64,000 nt of DNA, taken from positions 57,874,501 to 57,938,500 of the forward strand of contig NC_092520.1 of NCBI RefSeq assembly GCF_037038585.1. The letters run 5' to 3'. Both the position numbers and the translations under genes were made by a program. This DNA comes from Patagioenas fasciata. Lineage: Eukaryota; Chordata; Aves; Columbiformes; Columbidae. A model generated the notes under the pieces. The model saw only the letters and a program-made list of their open reading frames with translations, made no database searches and was not told the DNA's origin. Positions 49,201 to 64,000 of the stretch are shown in pieces; the first letter of the stretch is position 1, and each line of letters starts with the position of its first letter.

Positions 49201-49571
49201 TGTCTTTGGTGTTTCTAACTGCCTGGCTCAGGGGGAATAAAATGTTAGATTACACCAGTGAATGACCAAACGTATATTAAAATAAAACACCATAGCTAGA
49301 TTGGCTCAGAAAACCAGTCTCAGGGATTGTAATGAGACTGTTTCCTACTGAAAAGCAGTGATACACTTGAAAGAAGAAAGTATTTGTGAAAACAATCCAT
49401 GCCCAAGGTGACTGTGTCTAAAAGTGAAGTAGGAGAGAGGTGGGTGTCTCTGGCTCTGAGGGCAGGTGGCTGGGGCGGTGTGGCCACACTGCCCAGGGTG
49501 ACACCCTTGCCAGAAGCCCTGTCACATCAACAGCACATACCCTGGGCCTCATTTGGTGTTTATGTGGGCCT
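49201..49571. other. Short spacer between head-to-head CR1 copies
   Basis: The right half (49,440-49,570) is GC-rich compared with the left. No feature was recognised. Confidence 0.65.
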
Positions 49572-50014
49572 AGGGTCCAGAGTAGGCCACAAAAATGGTT
49601 AGAGGGCTGGAACTGCTTTTCCTATGAGACATACTGAGAGAGTTGGAGTTGTTAAACCTGGAGAAGAGAAGGCTCTGGGGAGACCTTATTGTGGCCTTTC
49701 AGTATTTAAAAGGGGTCTGTAAGAAAGATGGGTACAGATGCTTTAGCAGGGTCTGTTGTACCAGGACAAGGGGTAATGGTTTTAAACTAAAAGGGATTCA
49801 GGCTGGACATGAGGAAGAAGTTTTTATGATGAGGGTGGTGAAACACTGGCCCAGGTTGCCCAGAGAGGTGGTAGATGCCCCATTCCTGGAGACATTCACA
49901 TCCAGGCTGGACGAGGCTCTGAGCAACCTGATCCGGTTGAAGATGTCCCTGCTCATTGCAGGACTAGATGACCTTTGAAGGTCCCTTCCAATCCAAACTA
50001 TTCTAGGATTCTAG
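49572..50014 (+). mobile_element. CR1 LINE 3' fragment
   Basis: CR1 similarity starts at gggtccagagtaggccacaa and ends with ctattctaggattctag, a degraded tail. The frame 49,643-49,978 reads LEKRRLWGDLIVAFQYLKG and RTRGNGFKLK, matching the copies at 19.8 and 27.3 kb. It stands head to head with the preceding minus-strand CR1, about 370 bp away. Confidence 0.9.
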
Positions 50015-51010
50015 AAAAAGTCATCGCATTCTTTTCTGTCTTTTGTTCAGCTCAGTCTCCTGGAATAAGGCAAGGTAGGTGTCACACCAGCCATAACGTG
50101 AAACTGGGAGGATGTTGTCATGCTCTGCAGTGGGGTTTGCAGGGATACTTGGGGCTACAAAGCTGCCCACATCATGTCTGAGGGATACAATAAGGCGGAG
50201 GGACTAGTACCTGACACAGTCTCATCCAGAATGTCTCCTGGGGGTTGGTTCCTGGTGTAAATTACCCCAAATTGTCCAAGAATATCTTGGGGCAAAGCGG
50301 CTGGGGTGGCACACAGCAGAGATGGGGCTGTGTGAGCAGGGAGCAGGGTACACGGAGCTCCTGAAATGCCTTTTATTTAGCATCTCACCTGCTCCCAGAG
50401 ATGATAAGAAAGGCCTCCTCTATTCAAAAGGAGTTACAAGCATATAATTAAAGGTGTGGTTTTAAAACCAATTAAGAAGGTTGATGTGTAGACCTGTGGG
50501 ACTACTCTTGCCATTAGAATAAAACCAAGGTTAGCTGGGTTTTCACACAGATCAATAGAAAAAAAATCTTTAAACTGAAATAAGCATTTCCACTGGTATT
50601 CAAACTGATTTAGAGAAATCAATTTGCTACAAGAGGTTAAATTTAACGTGGAGCAACTTCCTTATGTAGACAAGCCCTTACAGATAACGTGCTGAATTGA
50701 CAAATGCACATAGAAATTGAAATACATCTGTAGGCCAAGGTCAGAGAAATATCCTTGCTGTTGCTGATCCAATTAAGATGAAGGTTTTAATACCTGGATT
50801 TTAAAATCTGGATTATTGTGGCAGTTGCACATCCCCCTGAGATCCAGAGCCTTCAACACGGCAGTCCTTAGTGGCTCCTTAGCTCCTTTGTGTCTCATTG
50901 TGCCTGTCCCCGTGTACACACACCCAGGGAGGTACCAAGGTGCTGAGAGTCACATCCTGCATGCCATTTTTCTGCTTGACATTATTCCTATGCCAGATAC
51001 AAAAATCCAT
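50015..51010. other. Intergenic between two CR1 copies
   Basis: Mixed composition; nothing was recognised. Confidence 0.65.
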
Positions 51011-51620
51011 AGGAATCATAGAATGGTTTGGCTTGGAAGGGGTCTTTGGAGATCATATAGTTCAACCTCCCAACTGTAGGCAGGGACAACTTCCACTAGA
51101 CCAGGTTGCTCAAAGCCCTACTCAGCATGGCCCTAAACACTTCCAGGGATGGAGCTTCCATAGCTTCTCTGAGCAACTTGGTCCATTGTCTCACCACCCT
51201 CATAATAAAGAATTTATTCCTTATGTCTGATCTAAATCTACCTGTTTTCAGTTTAAAATCATTGACTTGTCTTGTCACTACAAGCCTTGGTAAAAAGTCT
51301 CTCTCTACCTTTCTTATAGCCCCCTTTATGTGTTGAAATGCCACAATAAGGTCTCCCCAGAGCCTTGTCTTCTCCAGGCTGATCATCTTGGTGGCCTCCT
51401 CCGGCCCCTCTCCAACAGGTCCATGTCTTTCCTGTACTGAGGGCTCCAGAGCTGGACACAGGACTCCAGGTGGGTTCTCACCAGAGTGGAGCAGAGGGGC
51501 AGAATCACCTCCCTCGACCTGCTGGCCACGCTGCTTTTGATGTAGCCCAGGATACAATTGGCCTTCTGGGCTGTGAGTGAACACTGCTGGCTCACGTCCA
51601 GTTTTTCATCCACCAGGATG
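51011..51620 (-). mobile_element. CR1 LINE 3' fragment
   Basis: The left end reads aggaatcatagaatggtttg. The minus strand carries LDVSQQCSLTAQKANCILGYI, LVRTHLESCVQLWSPQYRKDM and a C-terminal frame with RLWGDLIVAFQHIKG. Stops and shifts separate them. The copy is 5'-truncated near the 'catccaccaggatgaac' block. It is more diverged than the 37-kb and 48-kb copies. Confidence 0.9.
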
Positions 51621-53384
51621 AACTTTTTCCTGGTGGATTTAGAAAAAAACATCTGGCAGAGTTTTTTGTGTATGACAAAAATTCATGGGGAAAATCAGTT
51701 TCTCATTGACAAAAGTACTGACAGTTTTAAGTCAGGTGAAATTATGAGACCAGCAAGGGTAGTGGAATAAAGTACCTGAGACAGGAAGCTGTGGAAGGGG
51801 GATGCAATACCACCACCTGTACTCCTAGCTCACTGATGAGTTAATAACTTTGTGCTTACAAGTTCTTCATTGAGAACAATGGGCAACAGCTGCTAATGGT
51901 GTCCAACACTAGTGTCCTTGGGATGAAGAGGAAGGTTAATTGAATTCTGGTGAGGCTCCCTTCATGTTGCAGAGCAACGGAACAAACCAGGGCAGCCAAC
52001 TTCCCAGCATCAGCCGATGCATTGCAGCATATTCATCTGCAGTGTGACCCAACTGTGTTCAGCAGAAGGAACAAATTCAGCCTCCTAAAGCTAATTTCAG
52101 GGAGACCAAGATAATACTACCGGTAATTTTGACTGAGAGCTCAGGCCAGTGTCTGTTTTTACTTGTGGAAATGTTGCAGGAGAAGGAGCAGGCACTCTTG
52201 GATGAGAGGTTTAGCACACGTCTTGCTTGCTGGGGCTCCAAATGTACTGCTATTACCAGCGCAAACTCTTCTCCTTCCTTCAGTTATTCATGGACATCCT
52301 TATCTGCACAATAACAAGAGATGCGGGCATGTTGTAAACAAAAGAACAAAACCGATTCTCACAAAGTCATTCACTTGCTTTTGGCATCTAAATCTTCGGA
52401 AGCTGTGATACTGGTCTTTGAATGCAGACAATACTAAATGTAATGTTATTTTGAAGATGTTTAGACCTGACTGGTCCTCATTAGTTAAAACAATGATGCT
52501 ATTTTCAGCTTGCCAGATAAAACAGTACTTTACATTTCTAGCTTTTAATTCAGTTGGATATCTTTGAGTAGCAAATGGTTTCAGGTTATTAATTTCTTCA
52601 TTACAAACGTGATTGAAATTTGACTTGACTTTGGAATGATACTGAGACATGTTTGCTGCATGTTCTCAGACTTCCCACAAGCCAGTTTTTATTCGAGCAC
52701 TGACAACATGTACTACACTTTTTGCCCACCCAAGCCACTAAGTCTTACAACTTGCTTCCTATTGAACAGAATTCTCTTAGTGGATGAAAAGGAGTCTAAA
52801 CATTTTCATCTTTTCAGTTGTATAGGATAACTCTGTATATAATTCCAGGAGCAGAGAGCACTGTAGGTAGTAATATTCCCCTGGAGATTTTTGTTTACGT
52901 TTCTCTAGGTTCTGTTCTTGTCTGAACTTGTCTCTCATGCTGTCTGGACTGACTCTGATTTCCTGATGCACCATTTCCTCCCTGCGTTTCTCCATCACTT
53001 CCACAGGCTGTTTGAACTTCAGTCATTCCTCAGCTCTCCACTCCGCTTCTTCATCATCATGAGCAAATGTACATTGGTTGCTCTGCTGCAGAGTAGGAGG
53101 TTGTTGCTTTCTTTAGTTATGGCAGGGGTGCCACACTAAGGAGGTTTTCACCCTAACCTTGTCGTGTGGGTGGTCTAGTATATATTTGTTTTATATATTT
53201 GTAACTCTATTTTACTGCCTAGATCTGCAAAAGCAAAATGGGGGAATAAACAAGTGAACACTGCTTTCTTAGAGCCACGCTTGCTGGTTAAATTAGATGG
53301 TTCAAGGATCTCTAGTGTTTTGGAAGATATCAGATGTCAGTCTATGAAACCACTTTAATCTTTCCACCATGAAATTTCCCCCTG

Positions 53385-53420
<36 letters not shown>

Positions 53421-53704
53421 TCACATTCAGACTCTAAAGCAATCAAAGAAAGTTGGTTAAATAAAAATAAATAACAAGCAATCTTATTTAGTCCCATTTT
53501 TTGAACGGGACTCCTCGTGGCAGTACTGATGAGTTGGTTGCTGGACTTCTCACCAAAAAAAACAAAGGCCCTCCAATCAGAAGAGCTTGAAAGCATCTCT
53601 TTAAAATCCTATACAAACCACACACCTAGTCACTACTCAGCATTATCACAGGTGAGCCAGATATAGCAAATGCAGTTAGAATTAAAACCAGAGGGAGGAA
53701 TATT
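51621..53704. other. Intergenic downstream of NALCN
   Basis: Contains the (CA)15 microsatellite. A 116-codon minus frame at 52,650-52,300 has no recognisable match. No downstream gene starts here. Confidence 0.65.
53388..53417 (+). repeat. (CA)15 microsatellite
   Basis: Thirty bases of uninterrupted CA lie about 300 bp beyond the inferred NALCN poly(A) site. Confidence 0.97.
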
Positions 53705-53721
53705 GCTTAAAGCAACTCACT

Positions 53722-53727
53722 TTTATT
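53722..53727 (-). promoter_or_regulatory. Candidate distal poly(A) signal of NALCN
   Basis: The plus strand reads TTTATT, so the transcript carries AATAAA. It is the last canonical hexamer before the repeat-containing intergenic region, about 2.0 kb after the stop codon. Cleavage would be expected about 10-30 bases further left. Confidence 0.5.
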
Positions 53728-54181
53728 GACAGAGTACTGTAAGGCAAGGAAAAAATGTTTGTCAGATTTTTTTTTAAAAGAAGATTTGCAGCAAGAATGA
53801 TTCAGAAAGATCTGCAGTTCAATATATTATTGAACTTTAGAAGATACTGTTATAAATCCAATATTGATCTTTTTGTCATATATATACAAAAGCTCAACTT
53901 AAGCACAAAACAGAACACAAATAATGGATTTGCAGATGAAGTTTTGTTGATGCATACATTACTATAGAGTTACAGCTGACTAGATTTAAACTTAAATACA
54001 CCCCAAAACACATAAAGAAACCACAAAATACAGATGTGTTCAATATGACTATTGAAAAAAAAAATCTAAACCATGTTCAACCATACACAAGGAACAAAAC
54101 ATTGAGAGATGCCAAGAAAACTGTATTGTATGGCCAAAACTAATTTTGCATTAATAGTGAAGGCATCTGTGAAAACAATGT

Positions 54182-54187
54182 TTTATT
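54182..54187 (-). promoter_or_regulatory. Candidate proximal poly(A) signal of NALCN
   Basis: A second AATAAA on the transcript strand lies about 1.55 kb after the stop codon. It would support a shorter 3' UTR if used. Nothing in the sequence ranks it above the distal site. Confidence 0.3.
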
Positions 54188-54968
54188 CTGACCGCTCTAC
54201 ATTAATATTTTGGCCAAAAAACAACGCAAAGCACTGGCTTTTGTCGCTTTGTAAAGGATATATATATTTTAAATGGTGATGTACATTAACTGTGAGACTC
54301 TTACAAGATCTCACATCAGGCCAAGTTAGAGCAACCTATCATTTCCATAGGAAACAAAGGTAAAGGAAAGGTTCCAGCTATGCTAAAAAACCCAGTCGGG
54401 GGCCAAGCAACAAAATCTGCAACCTCTTAGTTCTTCCTTGAGGGAAGGGAGCATTTTTACCCCAGATTCTTAGCCTTAAATTCTGAAACTAACAAACTCT
54501 GCTGTGTTGTAGCTTTTCTTCTCCACCTCCATCTCTGTATAGCAACAGCCTTTCACTGGAAAACTTTTATGAAAGGGACAGCTGCTTTTTCAGCAGTGAT
54601 AACATAGTATAATTGGTGCTTCATAAAATAAAAGAAGGCTAACATGTCAAAATATGATGCATTGGGGTATATGGGACAAAGGTACTTAACCACAGACCAG
54701 TGTCATGCCCCAGCTTTGCACAGTTGGTAGCATGAGTAGTAATGTGGGTAAGTAAAATTCACTTCTACCTATGCAGGCAAAACTGAACTGTATTTTAAAA
54801 GCCATACAATAGTACTCTGTAATTAGAACCCCCAACATGCTAACTTTTATCACACAGACAAGAAAGAAGTTATTTTATGACTACACAAGGAAATGGGACC
54901 CAATTAACAGGAGAGTAATGACACCATACATATATATGTAACAGTATATTCTGAAAATGAAGCATAAA

Positions 54969-54985
54969 CCACGTTTTTCACGTGG
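54969..54985 (-). other. Small perfect hairpin in the NALCN 3' UTR
   Basis: CCACGT and ACGTGG form a six-base-pair stem around a five-base loop. It is short enough to occur by chance, and no known element was recognised. Confidence 0.4.
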
Positions 54986-55733
54986 AGGTCTTCTGCTGGA
55001 TGCATAAATGTACAGTTTTCATGTATGTTTTTTCTTCCCCCCCCCCGTTTTCTCTATGAAAATCAAGCTCTTTGCATAATCAATCAAACCCCAAATATAT
55101 TTACATTTTAAAAGCCAATTCTTCACCTTCTGGTTTGAAAATGAGTTATCCTATATCTTGCATATTTTAAAAAAGGTTCAGAAAAAGCTTAGAGTTGTAA
55201 TTCAGGTTCTGTACTTTGTAAAAATACTTCCCTTGAACATGAAGTCAGTGCTGACCTCTTCAGGTCATCTGTGCATAATAAAATCTTTCTAAAGAAATAT
55301 TCCTAAATAAGAACTGAGGGAAAACACAGAAAGAAGAAATATATTATCCCTGTATTGTAAAGTCTCACCACTTTAAATTATGGTATAGGCCGAAGAAAAC
55401 CACAGATGTATGTATATCAAAACACATTTTCATTATGTAGCTACAGAACATATGAAATCTTTCAATGCTCTGTCTGCTAAAGGCAATATAATCTCTCTAT
55501 CTTTGTTAGTACTGCTATTGTATACAGGTTTCTTAAAGTACAGTTAGTACCTATAGAGGTGAATTCTAACATAAGTGTGTGCTATGCTTCATATGGCAGA
55601 AGAATACGCATTTGAAAAAATATATGACATGGATTTTAAACACATTGTACAGCACACAGCATCTTCAATTCTAAACATAGAAAATTAGATTGTACTTGAA
55701 GTGTTTGTTGTTGCAGTATGACTTAAATTCTTC

Positions 55734-58605
<2,872 letters not shown>

Positions 58606-59939
58606 TCAAGGTACAATGTGTGTCAATAAAAATGTTCTCACTGGTGTGTCACAGTGTTTGATTTTTTTTTCAAAGCCTTCTAACCATTTAACCAAACAGT
58701 GAGTGCCAGATGTGGATACCAGGTGCTTTGATAAAGCCAAGGGTATCAGATGGTTGCTATTTAAATAAACTGACTTCCAGCACATGTCTGACCTTTATGT
58801 AGGAAATGGAGGATGAAACTTATAAGCTATATGAAGTGAAAGGCAAGTTGCTCATTTTTTGGTGTAAACCTAGAGTTTAAAACCATATAAAGTTCTGAAA
58901 TAATGAATTAAAAGTTCTTGCAAAGAAAAAGAAACAAGGAAAATGGTAGAGATTCACTAAGAATTACATGAAGGCAATGAAAAAGTTCTGATTGCTTTCA
59001 TGGGCTTTGGAACAGGTTGCCAATAAGACTGAATAAAACAGTAGCGAAAACCTTGGGACTAAGTCTAGATTTACAGTACAAATAGAAAAACAAAACCACT
59101 GCCATTATGATCTTACAATCTAATTTGCTTTTACATTAAAATAAACAGCCCTTAGGAAGGGTTTCACTTTCCTGGGTAGTTGTCACATGCTCCCTCTAGA
59201 GAGACTTAGAGACTAACAAGAGCATTTGAAAATATATATTAACTTCCATAATTACATTCAGTTTATAAAAGGTTCAGATGATGTGAAATGATCTGAACCA
59301 TATTATTAGAGTGAAATGAATAGCATATTTACTTTAACATAGCGTAATTCAATATCAGAATGAAATGAACAACAGAGTTACACAAACCCAGAACTGAAAG
59401 CTGAAATTAGATTTACTACCATTATTATTATTACATAAATTAGATCAAAATGAAACTATTTATCTGAATATGCCTTGAACACTGATGTTTCAGCTGGAAT
59501 GTACATCATTCAAATTGTCCAGTTACGTTTTTTCATAAATTTACAAACAGCAAAAACCAGATCCCATCATAATCGGTCTCTATAGAAAACCTCCACTCAT
59601 GAGAAGTAAGCTTTTATAAAAATTAAAAATATATGCATGAAAACCTGGGCTCAGGCTCACAGTAACTGAAAAATCTGTCAACAAGGCAACCAAGTTGTGA
59701 CTTTTTATGTAAAGGAGAAAGTTTTTTGGAAGAGGAGAATAAATGCAAAACCTAATTCAAACTTCCTCAAATTTTTAAATATAAATTTCATCCAAGACAA
59801 ACTTCAATCAGCATATATTGTAGCTATCCTGAGCAAAGGCAAAAATGTTTCTGACAATCAGAAGCACTGCGTAAACAGCATACAGAAGCACTGGCTAGGT
59901 CCAGACTAGAAAGTGCTGCAGTGCTGAAGTCAAGTGACA

Positions 59940-60235
59940 GGCCGGGACTTTCATGATCTGGCTCATCTGCGCCCTACCACCCCACACAGCAGTGGTCTGG
60001 GAGACCACACAGTGGTGGTCTGGGAGAGGAGGTGTGTTGCATGGGCCAAAACTGTGCCCAGGAAAACACTGATGAGATTGGGTGACTCCAGTCCTGAGCC
60101 ACTTCCTCGGCTGTACTTAACGTCCTGGCGTAGACACAGCTGCTGTGTGCCACGGCTCATACACCTGGCTGGCGTGTACACGTCGCTCATCTGCACAGCT
60201 CGTTACTGTAACGGCTCATTCAAGGGATGCATCTC
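59940..60235. promoter_or_regulatory. CpG-rich patch inside a NALCN intron
   Basis: About eleven CpGs lie in 300 bp, with locally high GC, in an otherwise AT-rich intron. Open frames on both strands (113 codons plus, 77 codons minus) fall here. The patch could be an intronic regulatory element or an unrecognised inserted repeat. A 23-bp tandem repeat lies within it. Confidence 0.25.
59982..60027 (+). repeat. 23-bp tandem repeat, two units, inside a NALCN intron
   Basis: Units at 59,982-60,004 and 60,005-60,027 (ccacacagYRgtggtctgggaga) differ at two of 23 positions. They lie inside the CpG-rich intronic patch. Confidence 0.85.
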
Positions 60236-60480
60236 CATACAGATTTCATTTGAAGGGTCCTCTGCTAGTGACTGATCATGGCATCTTCTGCCAGCAGAGG
60301 CAGGAAGTTATATAGTTACACTCTGTGAGGAAGGATTAGGGCTATCAGGTTTCATAAAATTACATTGTTTTTTTAATTTATTCCTTTGAGTTTGGTCTCT
60401 GCACATGCATCTTCCTGCTGTATTGCAAAGACTGATAAATTTTTGGCAGGAAGACACTTTTTGCCTTCAAAAACTGCTTA

Positions 60481-64000
<3,520 letters not shown>

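Larger units (their letters stand above)
53705..55733 (-). other. NALCN: NALCN 3' untranslated region
   Basis: AT-rich, CR1-free sequence runs from the stop codon to a canonical AATAAA on the minus strand. It would give a 3' UTR of about 2.0 kb. It contains a G9 run on the transcript strand (C9 on the plus strand near 55,038-55,046) and a perfect 6-bp stem, 5-nt loop hairpin at 54,969-54,985. A second AATAAA on the minus strand at 54,187-54,182 could give a shorter form of about 1.5 kb. The extent is inferred from poly(A) signals only; no transcript evidence is available here. Confidence 0.6.

Overview
This window is eukaryotic and almost certainly from a bird. Eleven copies of CR1-type LINE sequence are present, most ending in the 8-bp-repeat CR1 tail (ATTCTRTG units, or the reverse complement). 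There are also two solo LTR-like sequences and the last six coding exons of a vertebrate ion-channel gene, NALCN. Species cannot be fixed from the sequence. CR1 elements also occur in other sauropsids, so 'bird' is a strong inference rather than proof.

Layout. Positions 1 to about 53,700 are gene desert on the 3' side of NALCN. This stretch is AT-rich and holds scattered CR1 copies, two LTR-like elements, several microsatellites and no protein-coding gene I can support. CR1 copies are sparse from 1 to 37 kb (about 4.3, 7.5, 19.8 and 27.3 kb) and dense from 37 to 52 kb. The largest is about 2.3 kb (37.3-39.6 kb, minus strand) and still carries recognisable reverse-transcriptase motifs, including the FADD catalytic box, broken by stops and frameshifts. 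Most long open frames in this half are CR1 coding remnants or their antisense shadows.

Positions about 53,700 to 64,000 are the 3' end of NALCN on the minus strand. Reading right to left there are six coding exons (63,536-63,421; 61,631-61,474; 60,814-60,664; 58,602-58,453; 57,791-57,674; 55,927-55,734), each with AG/GT boundaries and matching intron phases. A stop codon lies at 55,736-55,734, followed by an AT-rich 3' UTR of roughly 2 kb ending near an AATAAA at 53,727-53,722. Together the exons encode 294 residues: the end of the last S6 helix and the whole cytoplasmic C-terminal domain. The rest of the gene lies beyond the right edge.

No previously undescribed gene system is evident. Items worth a second look include an exon-like 51-bp stretch with strong splice signals on the plus strand (33,245-33,295), a perfect 59-bp tandem duplication (44,727-44,844), a 15-bp triplet repeat (2,684-2,728), a pair of closely related same-strand CR1 copies 11 kb apart, and two isolated CpG-rich patches (42.4-42.6 kb and, inside a NALCN intron, 59.9-60.2 kb).
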